Shown: piece after piece, positions 8,785-18,819 of the stretch
Layout: every line of letters starts with the position of its first letter
Numbering within the stretch: position 1 is the stretch's first letter
Translations under genes and position numbers: made by a program
Notes under the pieces: generated by a model
Seen by the model: only the letters and a program-made list of their open reading frames with translations
The model's database searches: none
What the model was told of the DNA's origin: nothing
Source: Oscillospiraceae bacterium
Lineage (GTDB): Bacteria > Bacillota > Clostridia > Oscillospirales > Acutalibacteraceae
Reading direction: 5' to 3'
Length of the DNA stretch: 64,000 nt
NCBI GenBank assembly: GCA_003514385.1
Contig: DOQR01000002.1
Coordinates: forward strand, 124,001 to 188,000

Positions 8785-9099
8785 ATGGAAAGCATCATTA
8801 AAACGATAGTCGATATGGACAAGCGCGCGCGAAAGCGCACCATGGAGGAACAGGAGTTCTTCGACAAGGCGGATTCCGAGCTTGCCGAGCAGGCGAAGAA
8901 GATTCAGTCTGAGGAGCAGGAACGCGCCGACAGCGAGATAGCAAAGACCGCATCCGAATATGACGCAAAGCTGAAAGCGGCTCTCGACGAGATAGAGAAG
9001 AAGGCTCAGGCAGTCTCCGATACTCTCGACGAGCAGAGCAAGGCTAACCGCGAAAAATGGGCGCAGGAGCTCGCCGACAGAGCCGTGAACGCCGACTGA
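8785..9099 (+). CDS. V-type ATPase subunit G/H (peripheral stalk)
   Basis: The 104-residue product is almost entirely Glu/Lys/Ala-rich coiled coil, with no hydrophobic core. It opens the V-type ATPase operon, the place where the small peripheral-stalk subunit (AhaH/NtpF-like, paired with subunit E) is usually found. Sequence identity in this family is weak, so the call rests on length, coiled-coil character and position. The ribosome binding site is AAAGAGGTG. Confidence 0.75.
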   Translation: MESIIKTIVDMDKRARKRTMEEQEFFDKADSELAEQAKKIQSEEQERADSEIAKTASEYDAKLKAALDEIEKKAQAVSDTLDEQSKANREKWAQELADRAVNAD

Positions 9100-9128
9100 T
9101 CAGATTCTTTTGAAAGGAAGTGTGCCGT

Positions 9129-10175
9129 ATGACAGTTTCGTCCGCCGCAAACGCAGTGCTCGCAAAGGCTCGTGCTATGTACGGCAAACGCCTGACCGCG
9201 CAGAACTACACCGATCTGCTCGCCTGCCGTTCCGTCAACGAGGCGGCGGCTTATCTGAAGGCTCACACCGCCTATGCCGACGCGTTCGAGGGCGTGACAA
9301 TGGGCTCGCTCAGACGCTGGCAGATAGAGATACTGCTCAGGGAGCATCTTTCAAACAACTTCGCTTCCCTTTGCAGATATGAAAAATCCATCGGCGACGG
9401 ATTCTATAAATATTTCGTGACGCTGAGCGATGTTGATATGCTGCTCCATTCGGTGCGCTATCTCAACAGCCGCCACCCGGAGAAGAACCTCGCCAAAGTG
9501 CCCGACTTCTTCGTGCGCCACTCGGAGCTCAACGCCGCAGCGCTTGAGACCGCGACAAATGTTGATCTGCTTTTGGCGGCAGTCGAGGGCTCACCGTATA
9601 AAGCGGTTCTTGCCCCGTTTGCCTCTGTCGGTTCCGACGGCAGACCCGATTATTTCGCCATGGAGCTGGCGCTCAACAAATATCTCCACTCGCAGGCGGA
9701 GGCGCTCATCAAAAAGAACTACAAGGGCAAGGAACGCAAGGAGCTTGACGCGATGCACGCGTTCGACACGGATGCCGAGAATATCGTCTCGCTCTACAGG
9801 CTCAAGAGGCTTACGAATATGCCGCAGAGCGTGCTCACCACGATGCTTATGCCCGGCGGAACGCTCGATGAGAAGGCGCTGACAGGATTTATGAAAGCGC
9901 CGGATGCCGAAAAGGCACTCCAAACGCTCAAGGGCACGGCGTATGCCGCATTTGCCGAGCGGGGTGACCGATCGGTCGAGCAGGTGAGTGCAAAGCTCAG
10001 ATATGACCGCGCGAAAGGTCTTGTGCGGTTTTCAACCTTCCCGAGCGTCGTGATGATGAGTTATGTCGCGCTCGCGGAGAATGAAGCAGAAAATCTTACC
10101 CACATTATTGAGGGTATAAGATATAATATTCCGCCCGAAGAAATAAGCCGACTTCTTATCGGCGTGGGCGACTGA
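9129..10175 (+). CDS. V-type ATPase subunit C (rotor adaptor)
   Basis: This 348-residue, mostly helical protein matches the archaeal/bacterial V-type subunit C (AhaC/NtpC), which caps the membrane c-ring and links it to the central stalk. It has the typical N-terminal segment with NYTDLLACRSVNEAAAYLK and repeated helical bundles. ATG 9129 is preferred over the GTG at 9120, because the GAAAGGAAG ribosome binding site overlaps that GTG. Confidence 0.85.
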   Translation: MTVSSAANAVLAKARAMYGKRLTAQNYTDLLACRSVNEAAAYLKAHTAYADAFEGVTMGSLRRWQIEILLREHLSNNFASLCRYEKSIGDGFYKYFVTLSDVDMLLHSVRYLNSRHPEKNLAKVPDFFVRHSELNAAALETATNVDLLLAAVEGSPYKAVLAPFASVGSDGRPDYFAMELALNKYLHSQAEALIKKNYKGKERKELDAMHAFDTDAENIVSLYRLKRLTNMPQSVLTTMLMPGGTLDEKALTGFMKAPDAEKALQTLKGTAYAAFAERGDRSVEQVSAKLRYDRAKGLVRFSTFPSVVMMSYVALAENEAENLTHIIEGIRYNIPPEEISRLLIGVGD

Positions 10176-10211
10176 CAGCTTTTTAAGAGTTTAAAAGGAC
10201 GGTGATAAACC

Positions 10212-12197
10212 TTGGCAGTTGCAAAAATGAAGCTTGTTAAAGTCACAGGTCCGCTCGACCAGCTTAACAATTTCATTTCAACCTGCTGCTTGGACGGATC
10301 GTTCCATCCCGAGCAGGCAACGCAGTATATGTCTGCGTCAATGGGTTATTCGACGCTCAGCGAGGAAAACCCGTATGCGCCGATGCTGCAAAAAATAGAG
10401 GAGCTTATCCGCGAGAATGATTCCGCGCCCGACCCGACGATAGTCGGCGACCGCTCGCGTGAGATTCAGCTCGACGATAAGACCAGCGCCTACATCGACG
10501 AACTGGACGAAAAATTGTCCGCGATGCACGATGAGTACAAGGAGCTTGAGGATCAGCTCGAGCAGTGCCGAAACGGCATTGCGAAATATGAGCATTTCAC
10601 GGGCTTCGATGTCGGACTCGATGAGCTGTTCAACTGCAAGTTCATCAAAACCCGCTTCGGTCATATGCCCAAAGAGAGCTACGAGAAGCTTGTCGCCTAT
10701 GACGACGACCCCTATGTGCTCTTCATCCCGTGCTCGACCGATGCGACCGACTATTGGGGCGTCTACTGCGCGCCGAGAGAACGCGTCGACGAGGTCGACA
10801 GCATCTTCGCGGGACTCAATTTCGAGCGTCTCCAGGTTCCCTCGGCGGTCGGTACCGTTGAGCAGGTCATAGATCAACTCAAGAGCAATATCGAGATTAT
10901 AGAGGGCGACTTAAAGCAGCTCGACGAGCGCGCCGCGGCACTCTGGAAAGAGAACCGCAAACGCTGCAACGAGATATATACGAAGCTCGTCGATCTCAAT
11001 ACAGTCTTTGAGATGCGCCGCTACGCCGCGTGCCACAACAAGTATTTCTTCTATGTCGGCTGGGTGCTCGCGCATGATTCAAAGGCGTTTGAGAAGAAAG
11101 CGGAGGCTATAGAGAATGTCGAAGTCGAGGAGAATGACCCCGACAAGAGCTCCGGAAAGACTCCGCCCGTGAAGCTCAGAAACCCCGCGATATTCAAGCC
11201 CTATGAATACTTCGTCGATATGTACGGTCTGCCGTCATATTCGGATATCGATGTCACGGGCTTCGTCGCGATAACTTATACACTGCTGTTCGGTATCATG
11301 TTCGGCGATCTCGGCCAGGGACTTGTGCTCTTCCTGCTCGGTATCCTCGGCTGGAAGATAAAGAAGATGCCCCTCGCGCGCATACTTATTCCGTGTGGTC
11401 TTTCGAGTGCGGTGTTCGGCTTCGTGTTCGGCTCGGTGTTCGGATATGAAGATATGCTCGACCCTGTTTATCATGCGCTGGGTATGGCGTCAAAGCCGCT
11501 GAGCGTTATGGATTCGATAAACACCGTTCTGATAGTTGCTATCGGCATAGGAGTCGTCCTTGTCGTGACCGCGATGCTCCTGAATGTAATATCCTGCCTC
11601 AAGCATAAAAAGATAGGCGAAGCGATATTAAGCAACAACGGACTCGTCGGCATACTGTTCTATCTCGCGGGCGTTGCGTTCTGCGTAGCGTTCATGAACG
11701 GCCCCCAGGTTCTCCCGAACAGCGTGCTGTTCAGCGTCATGGGCGTCTGCGCCGTGCTGCTCTATATCAAAGAGATACCGATCGGCATTATCGACAAGCA
11801 TCCGGACTGGAAGCCCGACAGCATCGTTGACTTCCTGCTTCAGAACCTGTTCGAGCTTATCGAATATGTCCTGTCCTATTTCAGCAACACCGTGTCCTTC
11901 CTTCGTGTCGGCGCGTTTGTTATAGTCCACGCCAGTATGATGATGGTTGTGTTCACCCTCGGCGGTGACGGCAGCAACATCCCCGTTATCATCATAGGCA
12001 ATATTATCGTCATCGCCCTTGAAGGTCTGCTTTCGGGCATTCAGGGACTGCGTCTTGAGTTCTACGAGATGTTCAGCCGCTTCTATGAAGGCGGCGGCAG
12101 GGCGTTCACACCCGCAAAGCTCGAGCAGGCTCAGACAAATATAAAAACCAAAATTGCCGGTAAAAAGGCCAAAAAGGCTTTAGCCAATAAAGACTAA
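10212..12197 (+). CDS. V-type ATPase subunit I (membrane stator)
   Basis: The 661-residue protein has a soluble N-terminal half with coiled coils and a C-terminal half with about seven membrane helices, as in subunit a/I. The region FRVGAFVIVHASMM-like (SFLRVGAFVIVHASMMMVV) carries the conserved arginine of the ion half-channel, and FGIMFGDLGQGL is the typical loop. It forms the stator ion path against the K ring and anchors the peripheral stalk. The start is TTG at 10212 behind AAAAGGACGGTGA. Confidence 0.92.
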   Translation: MAVAKMKLVKVTGPLDQLNNFISTCCLDGSFHPEQATQYMSASMGYSTLSEENPYAPMLQKIEELIRENDSAPDPTIVGDRSREIQLDDKTSAYIDELDEKLSAMHDEYKELEDQLEQCRNGIAKYEHFTGFDVGLDELFNCKFIKTRFGHMPKESYEKLVAYDDDPYVLFIPCSTDATDYWGVYCAPRERVDEVDSIFAGLNFERLQVPSAVGTVEQVIDQLKSNIEIIEGDLKQLDERAAALWKENRKRCNEIYTKLVDLNTVFEMRRYAACHNKYFFYVGWVLAHDSKAFEKKAEAIENVEVEENDPDKSSGKTPPVKLRNPAIFKPYEYFVDMYGLPSYSDIDVTGFVAITYTLLFGIMFGDLGQGLVLFLLGILGWKIKKMPLARILIPCGLSSAVFGFVFGSVFGYEDMLDPVYHALGMASKPLSVMDSINTVLIVAIGIGVVLVVTAMLLNVISCLKHKKIGEAILSNNGLVGILFYLAGVAFCVAFMNGPQVLPNSVLFSVMGVCAVLLYIKEIPIGIIDKHPDWKPDSIVDFLLQNLFELIEYVLSYFSNTVSFLRVGAFVIVHASMMMVVFTLGGDGSNIPVIIIGNIIVIALEGLLSGIQGLRLEFYEMFSRFYEGGGRAFTPAKLEQAQTNIKTKIAGKKAKKALANKD

Positions 12198-12213
12198 TCG
12201 GAGGTAAAGTAAA

Positions 12214-12711
12214 ATGACAACTCTTTTTTATTCCGTTATGATCGTAGTTCCCGCGGCGGTGCTTCTCGCATCCGTTGTGTACACAATGAAGAAGCACTCT
12301 GAGGGTCAGAGCATCAAAAAGAGCCTTCGCATGAACGCGGCAACTTTCGCCGTCATGGTTCTGCTCGTTGCAGGCTGCGCTATGGGCGCTTTTGCAACCG
12401 GCAGCGAGGACACTACCGCAGCTCCGGCTGATACAACCGCCGCTCAGGCTTCCGACGCAGTCGCCGAGAGCGCAGAAGCGACAACCGTTAAAGATAACTC
12501 CAAGGGTCTCGGACTTCTTGCCGCTGGTCTTGTTACCGGTCTTGCCGGTATCGGCGGCGGTATCGCAGTTGCCGCCGGCGCTCCCGCAGCTATCGCCGCA
12601 ACGAGCGAGGATCCCAAGGCATTCGGTAAAGCGCTTATCTTCGTCGCCCTCGGTGAGTCGATAGCCCTTTACGGTGTCGTTATCTCCATACTTATCCTCA
12701 ACAAGGTCTGA
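12214..12711 (+). CDS. V-type ATPase subunit K (membrane rotor ring)
   Basis: The 165-residue protein has two N-terminal membrane helices, an Ala/Thr-rich linker, then a c-type hairpin starting GLGLLAAGLVTGLAGIGGG. The ion-binding glutamate lies in VALGESIALYG. The glycine-rich helix has Ile where sodium-binding c-subunits such as that of Ilyobacter tartaricus carry Gln, but the Glu-Ser pair after it resembles the sodium type. The coupling ion therefore cannot be decided from sequence. The ribosome binding site is CGGAGGT. Confidence 0.9.
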   Translation: MTTLFYSVMIVVPAAVLLASVVYTMKKHSEGQSIKKSLRMNAATFAVMVLLVAGCAMGAFATGSEDTTAAPADTTAAQASDAVAESAEATTVKDNSKGLGLLAAGLVTGLAGIGGGIAVAAGAPAAIAATSEDPKAFGKALIFVALGESIALYGVVISILILNKV

Positions 12712-12732
12712 CGCCTGCAGGGCAGAAGAACG

Positions 12733-12762
12733 GCAGTGTAAAGCAATATAACTTTACGCTGC
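12733..12762. repeat. TGTAAAG/CTTTACA-type hairpin between subunits K and F
   Basis: GCAGTGTAAAG pairs with CTTTACGCTGC around an eight-base loop. There is no T run, so it is not a classical terminator; it could be an RNA processing or attenuation site within the operon. Similar stems occur at 41225, 41380, 45024 and 49351. Confidence 0.65.
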
Positions 12763-12781
12763 GTTGAAAGGAACGGAAGTT

Positions 12782-13087
12782 ATGCGTTTTTATTTGATAA
12801 GCGACAATGCCGATACGCTTGTCGGAATGCGCCTTGCGGGTATCGACGGCGAGCTTGTGCACGACGCCCAGTCGGTCGAGGATGCGGTCAACCGCTGCCT
12901 CGCCGATGAAGAGGTCGGAATCATTCTCATCACGCGCCCGCTGTGCGAGCTGTGCGGCGATTTCATAACGCAGACAAAGCGCAGTTACGATAAGCCGCTG
13001 ATAGTCGAGATCCCAGACCGCCACGGTTCGCAGGGGAGCGACTCCATCGCGCGCTATGTGCGTGACACTATCGGCATAAAGATTTGA
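12782..13087 (+). CDS. V-type ATPase subunit F (central stalk)
   Basis: The 101-residue protein matches subunit F: MRFYLISDNADTLVGMRLAG at the N-terminus, a central GIILITRPL strand and a PLIVEIPDRHG strand. It forms the central rotor with subunit D. ATG 12782 follows GAAAGGAACGG, so the upstream in-frame TTG is not used. Confidence 0.9.
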   Translation: MRFYLISDNADTLVGMRLAGIDGELVHDAQSVEDAVNRCLADEEVGIILITRPLCELCGDFITQTKRSYDKPLIVEIPDRHGSQGSDSIARYVRDTIGIKI

Positions 13088-13099
13088 GGTGTTTAACCA

Positions 13100-13699
13100 A
13101 TGCTCAATCAGGAAGAAAGAGCCGCAAAGTTTTTTGACGCCATAACCAAGGACGCCGAGGAACGCCACGATGAGATGACCCGCAAGACCCGCGAAACGGT
13201 CGAAAGCGGGCTTGAAAAGGCAAAGACGAAGGCGCACTCCCAGGCTCAGGCTAAAATAGAGCGCGAGCGTATGCTCAAGGAGCAGGAGTTCAACCGCACC
13301 GTCGCCAATGAGAGAACTCAGCAGCGCGCCCGCCTGACCGACAAGCGCGGCGCAATTACCGACGAGGTTTTCGGTGACGCGCGTGAAAAGCTCGCTGCCT
13401 TTACAGAGTCGGACGGCTACGCGGATTTTCTCAAAAAGAGCGCGGCAGGTTTTGCGGCGGTTTTCCCGCAGGGGAATGTGACCGTCTATGTCCGCCCCGG
13501 CGATATGCGCTTTGCGGATGATATAAAGAAAGCTTTCGGCAGGGACTGCAAGGTCGAGAGCAGCGATGAAATAACTATTGGCGGATGTCGCGCCGGAGTT
13601 GCCGGCGGCAGCACCGTAGCTGACGATACGCTCGACACGCGCCTTGAGGCGCAGCGCGAGTGGTTCCTCGAAAATTCGGGAATGTCAGTAATACTTTAA
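13100..13699 (+). CDS. V-type ATPase subunit E (peripheral stalk)
   Basis: This 199-residue product has a long charged N-terminal coiled coil (about 1-110) and a globular C-terminal domain ending in DTRLEAQREWFLEN, the usual form of subunit E. It pairs with the G/H subunit to form the stalk that holds the A3B3 head. It follows subunit F by 12 bases. Confidence 0.86.
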   Translation: MLNQEERAAKFFDAITKDAEERHDEMTRKTRETVESGLEKAKTKAHSQAQAKIERERMLKEQEFNRTVANERTQQRARLTDKRGAITDEVFGDAREKLAAFTESDGYADFLKKSAAGFAAVFPQGNVTVYVRPGDMRFADDIKKAFGRDCKVESSDEITIGGCRAGVAGGSTVADDTLDTRLEAQREWFLENSGMSVIL

Positions 13700-13717
13700 C
13701 GGTCGGAGGTGAACGGC

Positions 13718-15475
13718 TTGTCCGAGAATAATGTTATATACGGAATAAACGGACCCGTCGTTACGATAAAGGGCGAGACGGGACTGAGCATAATGGAGAT
13801 GGTCTACGTCGGCGAGAAGCGTCTTGTCGGCGAAGTCATACGCCTTGACAAGGATCTCACCACCATTCAGGTCTACGAGGAGACGACCGGGCTCAAGCCC
13901 GGCGAGCCGGTCTATGCTACCGGCGGCGCAATGTTCGCCACCCTCGGCCCCGGAATAATCAGAAATATATTTGACGGAATCGAGCGTCCGCTTTCGGCTA
14001 TTGCCGAGCACAACGGCGCGTTCATATCAAAGGGCTGCGCCGAGAGTGCTCTCGACGAGGAGCGCGAGTGGCAGGTCAATATGCTCGTCAAGCCCGGCGA
14101 CAGGCTCAAGGGCGGCGACATCTACGGCGAATGCCCCGAAACGCCTGTTGTCAAGCACAGATTTATGGTTCCGCCCGGACTTGAGGGAGAGGTTACGGAA
14201 GTCAAGCCCGACGGAAAATATAAAATAAACGATACGATAGTTACTTTAAAGGACAAAAAAGGCAACGCTCATGAGCTGACGCTCTGCCAGCGCTGGCCTA
14301 TCCGAATCCCGCGCCCCGTCAGCCGCAGACTGCCCGCGCAGCGTCCGCTGATAACCGGTCAGCGTGTCATAGATACGCTCTTCCCGATAGCAAAGGGCGG
14401 CGCGGCGGCAATACCCGGCGGCTTCGGAACGGGCAAAACCATGACGCAGCATCAGCTTGCAAAGTGGTGCGACGCGGATATCATCATCTATGTCGGCTGC
14501 GGCGAGCGCGGCAACGAGATGACCCAGGCTCTTAAAGAGTTCGGCGAGATATCCGACCCGCGCACGGGCAAGCCCCTGACGGACAGAACGGTGCTCATAG
14601 CGAACACCTCTAATATGCCCGTCGCCGCGCGTGAAGCTTCAATATACACCGGTATCACCCTCGCCGAGTATTACCGCGACATGGGCTATCACACGGCTAT
14701 CATGGCGGACTCCACCTCCCGTTGGGCTGAGGCTCTGCGTGAGATATCCGGACGCCTTGAAGAGATGCCCGCCGATGAGGGCTTCCCGGCTTACCTGCCG
14801 TCGAGACTTTCCGAGTTCTATGAGCGCGCAGGCTATGTTAAGAACCTAAACGGCACCGAGGGCTCGATAACGATAATCGGCGCTGTTTCGCCGCAGGGCT
14901 CCGACTTCTCCGAGCCTGTTACCCAGAACACGAAGCGTTTCACCCGCTGCTTCTGGGCGCTTGATAAGTCGCTCGCCTATGCGCGTCACTATCCTGCGAT
15001 AAACTGGAATACGAGCTATTCCGAATATGTCAACGACCTGTCCGCATGGTACTATGACAACGCGGGTCCGGAGTTCATGAACTACCGCGATGAGCTGTGC
15101 TCCATCCTGCTCGAGGAGAACAGCCTTATGGAGATAGTCAAGCTTATCGGCGCGGACGTTCTGCCCGACGATCAGAAGCTTGTTATGGAAGTGGCAAGGG
15201 TCATCAGAGTCGGCTTCCTGCAGCAGAACGCCTTCCACAAGGAGGACACCTATGTTCCGCTCGCGAAGCAGATGAAGATGATGGAAATAATCCTCTATCT
15301 CTATCATCAGTGCCGCGAGGTAGTCGCAAAGCAGGTGCCGATCTCGAAGATAACGAAGCTCGGTCTGTTCGATAAGCTCGTCAAGATAAAATACGATGTG
15401 CCCAACGACAGACTCGATATGTTTGACGATTACCGCACTGAGATAGACAAGGCGCTCGCTCCGCTGCTGCGCTGA
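13718..15475 (+). CDS. V-type ATPase catalytic subunit A
   Basis: The 585-residue protein carries the Walker A loop GGFGTGKT, the long non-homologous insert typical of subunit A, the catalytic GERGNEM region and the [13 protein letters not shown] signature. It hydrolyses or makes ATP at the A/B interface. TTG 13718 ([12 protein letters not shown]) lies eight bases after GGAGG; the upstream GTG overlaps that site. Confidence 0.95.
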   Translation: MSENNVIYGINGPVVTIKGETGLSIMEMVYVGEKRLVGEVIRLDKDLTTIQVYEETTGLKPGEPVYATGGAMFATLGPGIIRNIFDGIERPLSAIAEHNGAFISKGCAESALDEEREWQVNMLVKPGDRLKGGDIYGECPETPVVKHRFMVPPGLEGEVTEVKPDGKYKINDTIVTLKDKKGNAHELTLCQRWPIRIPRPVSRRLPAQRPLITGQRVIDTLFPIAKGGAAAIPGGFGTGKTMTQHQLAKWCDADIIIYVGCGERGNEMTQALKEFGEISDPRTGKPLTDRTVLIANTSNMPVAAREASIYTGITLAEYYRDMGYHTAIMADSTSRWAEALREISGRLEEMPADEGFPAYLPSRLSEFYERAGYVKNLNGTEGSITIIGAVSPQGSDFSEPVTQNTKRFTRCFWALDKSLAYARHYPAINWNTSYSEYVNDLSAWYYDNAGPEFMNYRDELCSILLEENSLMEIVKLIGADVLPDDQKLVMEVARVIRVGFLQQNAFHKEDTYVPLAKQMKMMEIILYLYHQCREVVAKQVPISKITKLGLFDKLVKIKYDVPNDRLDMFDDYRTEIDKALAPLLR

Positions 15476-15514
15476 GTCCGCTTATTCTGAAGGCAAGGAA
15501 GGATTTAAACAGCT

Positions 15515-16891
15515 ATGATTTTTGAACACATCGGTTTAAATCAGATAAACGGTTCGCTCGTTGTGCTTGACGGCGTCAAGGGCGCGAGCTACGAGGAAAT
15601 GGTCGAACTCAGGCTTGAGGACGGCACCTCGCGCGCGGGCCGTATAGTCAAAATAGACGGCGAGCTTGTGGTCATTCAGGTCTTTGAGGGAACTCGCGGA
15701 ATATCGATGAACAACAGCACCACCGTGCTCTCCGGCAGACCCATGGAGATGCCGCTGTCGCCAGAGATACTCGGCAGAGTGTTCGACGGCCTCGGCAGAC
15801 CGATAGACGGTCTAGGTGAGATATATCCCGAGTGCCGCCGTGATGTCAACGGTTCGCCCATTAACCCCGTTTCGCGTGTTTATCCGCGAAATTATATAAA
15901 CACCGGCATATCTTCTATAGACGCGCTCGCAACGCTTATCAGAGGTCAGAAGCTTCCGATATTCTCAGGCTCCGGCATGAAGCATAACGAGCTCGCCGTT
16001 CAGATAGTGCGTCAGGCGAACGTTGCCGACGGCGACGATTTTGCAATCGTCTTCGCCGCCATGGGCGTCAAGAACGATGTCGCCGAGTATTTCCGTACTT
16101 CGTTTGAAAACGCAAACGTCATGAACCGTGTTACGATGTTCATGAACCTCTCGAACGACCCGATAATCGAGCGTATCATCACGCCCCGCTGCGCGCTGAC
16201 CGCCGCCGAATATCTCGCGTTCGATCTCGGCAAGCAGACGCTTGTTATCCTGACTGATATGACCTCATATGCCGAGGCTCTTCGTGAGTTCAGCTCGTCA
16301 AAGGGCGAGATTCCCGGCAGAAAGGGCTTCCCCGGTTATCTCTATTCCGACCTCGCGTCTCTCTATGAGCGCGCCGGAATAGTCGAGGGCAAGAAGGGTT
16401 CGGTCACTCAGATACCGATTCTCACCATGCCCAACGACGATATCACGCACCCCATCCCCGACCTCACGGGCTATATAACCGAGGGCCAGATAGTGCTTGA
16501 CAGAGGACTCGACTACAAGGGCATCTATCCGCCCGTCAGCGTCCTGCCGTCGCTGTCGCGTCTGATGAAAGACGGCATCGGCGAGGGTTACACTCGCTCC
16601 GACCACAGTATGCTCGCAAACCAGCTCTTCGCATCCTACGCCAAGGTGCAGGATGCCAAGGCACTCGCGTCCGTTATAGGTGAGGATGAGCTTTCCGCAT
16701 CGGATAAGCGCCTCATGGAGTTCGGCAGAGCGTTTGAAGAGAGATTCATCAACCAGGGCTATGACGAGAACAGGACGATAGACCAGACTCTCGACCTTGG
16801 CTGGGAGCTGCTCTCCATGCTGCCCGAATCCGAGCTCGACCGTGTTGATGAGGATGTTCTCAAGGAGCATTACAAGCCCGCGCAGCAGTAA
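15515..16891 (+). CDS. V-type ATPase subunit B (non-catalytic)
   Basis: This 458-residue protein shows the subunit B features: [14 protein letters not shown] in place of a Walker A loop, [12 protein letters not shown], and [13 protein letters not shown]. It alternates with subunit A in the head and carries the non-catalytic side of the nucleotide site. It starts 39 bases after subunit A behind GGCAAGGAAGGA. Confidence 0.95.
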   Translation: MIFEHIGLNQINGSLVVLDGVKGASYEEMVELRLEDGTSRAGRIVKIDGELVVIQVFEGTRGISMNNSTTVLSGRPMEMPLSPEILGRVFDGLGRPIDGLGEIYPECRRDVNGSPINPVSRVYPRNYINTGISSIDALATLIRGQKLPIFSGSGMKHNELAVQIVRQANVADGDDFAIVFAAMGVKNDVAEYFRTSFENANVMNRVTMFMNLSNDPIIERIITPRCALTAAEYLAFDLGKQTLVILTDMTSYAEALREFSSSKGEIPGRKGFPGYLYSDLASLYERAGIVEGKKGSVTQIPILTMPNDDITHPIPDLTGYITEGQIVLDRGLDYKGIYPPVSVLPSLSRLMKDGIGEGYTRSDHSMLANQLFASYAKVQDAKALASVIGEDELSASDKRLMEFGRAFEERFINQGYDENRTIDQTLDLGWELLSMLPESELDRVDEDVLKEHYKPAQQ

Positions 16892-16909
16892 AGAAAGGGG
16901 GAGAGCGTC

Positions 16910-17527
16910 ATGGCACAGGTATTCCCGACAAAAAGCAATCTGATGAGCACGAAGAAGTCGTTGGATCTCGCCAAGCTCGGCTATGATCTGCTCGACCGCA
17001 AAAGAAATATACTCGTGCATGAGATGATGCAGCTCATAGACAAGGCGTCGAAGATACAGCAGGAGATAGACGAGACCTATTCAAAGGCTTATCTTGCGCT
17101 CCAGCGTGCGAATGTCACGCTCGGTATGTGCGCCGAGTTCGCGCAGGCGATACCGGTCGATGAGTCGCTCGATATAGATCTTCGCAGCGTCATGGGCGTT
17201 GAACTGCCGGTTGTGACTCTCGGCGATGAGAAGCTCGATATGTATTACGGACTCAACTCGACGAATTCACAGCTCGACGAGGCTTATCTGAGCTTCGTGC
17301 AGGTCAAGCACATGACCGCAGAGCTCGCGGAGATAGAGAACAGCGTATACCGCCTCGCCGATGCGATAAAGAAAACGCAGAAGCGAGCAAACGCGCTCGA
17401 CAATATCATGATCCCGCAGTTCACCGCGACGATAAAATATATCACCGAAGCTCTTGAAGAAAAAGAACGCGAGGATTTCTCGCGCCTGAAAGTCATCAAG
17501 AGACAGAAGAAAGAAAAAGAGTCGTAA
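16910..17527 (+). CDS. V-type ATPase subunit D (central rotor shaft)
   Basis: The 205-residue protein begins with the conserved PTKSNLMSTKKSLDLAKLGY and ends with a long antiparallel coiled-coil partner (KKTQKRANALDNIMIPQF). It is the rotating shaft inside the A3B3 head. It is the last gene of the operon and is followed by a strong terminator. The ribosome binding site is AGAAAGGGGGAG. Confidence 0.94.
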   Translation: MAQVFPTKSNLMSTKKSLDLAKLGYDLLDRKRNILVHEMMQLIDKASKIQQEIDETYSKAYLALQRANVTLGMCAEFAQAIPVDESLDIDLRSVMGVELPVVTLGDEKLDMYYGLNSTNSQLDEAYLSFVQVKHMTAELAEIENSVYRLADAIKKTQKRANALDNIMIPQFTATIKYITEALEEKEREDFSRLKVIKRQKKEKES

Positions 17528-17536
17528 AATCAAATC

Positions 17537-17562
17537 AGCCCTCCCGATTGGGAGGGCTTTTG
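17537..17562 (+). terminator. Terminator of the V-type ATPase operon
   Basis: A perfect stem AGCCCTCCC/GGGAGGGCT with a four-base loop is followed by TTTTGCATTT. Confidence 0.9.
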
Positions 17563-17575
17563 CATTTGTGCTGTT

Positions 17576-18004
17576 TTATTTTTTATTCCAACTCATCAGA
17601 TAATCTTCTTCTCCGGTTTCTTCATCAATGCCGCGCGAGTCTATTGAAAACTGCTCGCGACGGTAGAACTTCACGGCTCCGGAGTTTTTTATGTATGCAT
17701 TGAGCGTCAGCCGCGCGTGGTTATTTTTTGCAAAATCCAGCAGTTCTTTTCCGATGCCCATGTTTCGTGCGGTTTTGTCTACGAACAGCCCCTCAATGTG
17801 TCCGCCGTTGAGCCCAATGAAGCCGTCGAGTTCGGCTTCATCGTTTTCGTGTACATAAACTTCGGCGCAGGGGAGCGCGGCTTTCACCGCTTCGAAATTT
17901 TCGTCCCAATAGCTTTCTTTTATGAATCCGTGAGCCTCTTTGTTCGCGCTCAGCCATATCTGCATGACGTGCGACAGGTCGGATTCCTTGAATTTTCTTA
18001 TCAT
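17576..18004 (-). CDS. GNAT-family N-acetyltransferase
   Basis: The 142-residue protein has a whole GNAT fold: N-terminal MIRKFKESDLSHVMQIW, beta-4 GHIEGLFVDKTARN, the acetyl-CoA loop NMGIGKELL and late NSGAVKFYRREQF. It resembles the YjaB-type branch; the substrate (amine, small molecule or protein) cannot be told. It converges on the V-ATPase operon and lies downstream of the YhhN gene, from which it is separated by a likely terminator. Confidence 0.85.
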   Translation of the reverse strand: MIRKFKESDLSHVMQIWLSANKEAHGFIKESYWDENFEAVKAALPCAEVYVHENDEAELDGFIGLNGGHIEGLFVDKTARNMGIGKELLDFAKNNHARLTLNAYIKNSGAVKFYRREQFSIDSRGIDEETGEEDYLMSWNKK

Positions 18005-18021
18005 AGCGATTCTCCGTTTTC

Positions 18022-18056
18022 AATAAAACGGGCGCGGCAGTTTGTTCTGCTGCGCC
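18022..18056 (-). terminator. Possible terminator after the YhhN-family gene
   Basis: On the minus strand GGCGCAGCAG and CTGCCGCGCC (one mismatch) flank AACAAA and are followed by CGTTTTATT. Confidence 0.5.
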
Positions 18057-18073
18057 TGTCTGTTATGCCGGTT

Positions 18074-18778
18074 TTATTTTATCAGATACACCGTCGCCGC
18101 CATGAGTATCTGACCGGTGTAGTATGTCGCGAGCTCGATTGTAACGAGCGGGTTCTTTCTCTTCACGGGCGTGAAATAGACGAACGCGAGCACCGAGTCG
18201 CTGATTACGAACACAACCGAAGCAATGGTGGTTATAATGAATGTCAGCGAGCGCGTGAGATAGAGCATATAGCCCGAGACGCAGGTGCAAAGCGCAATGA
18301 CGAAGAAATAGAACACGCAGAGAATATACATCTTGCTGTCGAGCTTCATTTTGACCGCTTTCATGACAATGGCGATTATCGCGGTTATTACAAACGCCGC
18401 TATGTACGGGATTATCGAGAAGGTCGGCTCCGCTTTATAAAAAGACGCAAGGTAGAAAAAATGCCCTATCAGAAACGCGAGAGTGCCGAGCGCGATGAGC
18501 TTGTTCTTGTATTTCGGCGCGATCTCTTTTATGCCGAGCAGAACGTCGCCGCCGAGCCCGAACAGCAGTCCGAACGCCACGAGGCAGAAATAGAACGGGT
18601 GGACTAATTTATCCGCCTCTTCAATGCGGTAGCAGAAGCCGATAAATGCCATGGACATGAAGCCAAAGCTCGAGATGAACTTGCAGAGCATGCCCTCGAA
18701 TGATTTTCCCTTGCGGCGCAGAAGAATCGTGAGCGTCGCAAATATCGCCGTCACAACGGAGAGAATGGGGATGAACAT
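18074..18778 (-). CDS. YhhN-family integral membrane protein (lysoplasmalogenase-like)
   Basis: With ATG 18778 behind AGAAAGGAT the product has 234 residues and about seven to eight membrane helices. It has the YhhN/TMEM86 hallmarks: LGGDVLLG, GHFFYL, ISDSVLAF and ATYYTGQILM. Vertebrate TMEM86B hydrolyses lysoplasmalogen; many anaerobic Clostridia make plasmalogens, so an ether-lipid role is plausible but not shown. A TTG start at 18853 would overlap rarA and add a charged, unrelated leader, so it was not chosen. Confidence 0.75.
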   Translation of the reverse strand: MFIPILSVVTAIFATLTILLRRKGKSFEGMLCKFISSFGFMSMAFIGFCYRIEEADKLVHPFYFCLVAFGLLFGLGGDVLLGIKEIAPKYKNKLIALGTLAFLIGHFFYLASFYKAEPTFSIIPYIAAFVITAIIAIVMKAVKMKLDSKMYILCVFYFFVIALCTCVSGYMLYLTRSLTFIITTIASVVFVISDSVLAFVYFTPVKRKNPLVTIELATYYTGQILMAATVYLIK

Positions 18779-18819
18779 ATACCAAATATCCTTTCTTTCT
18801 TGCCGCGTCGCGGCATAGT

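Noticed and set aside
12214..12711. Frameshift or fusion in subunit K, because the N-terminal part lacks an ion-binding residue
   Set aside because: An N-terminal helix pair with an Ala/Thr linker is a usual form of subunit K in Clostridia, and the frame is continuous.
17717..18607. A 296-codon plus-strand frame across the GNAT and YhhN genes
   Set aside because: It has no ribosome binding site and overlaps two well-supported genes on the other strand.
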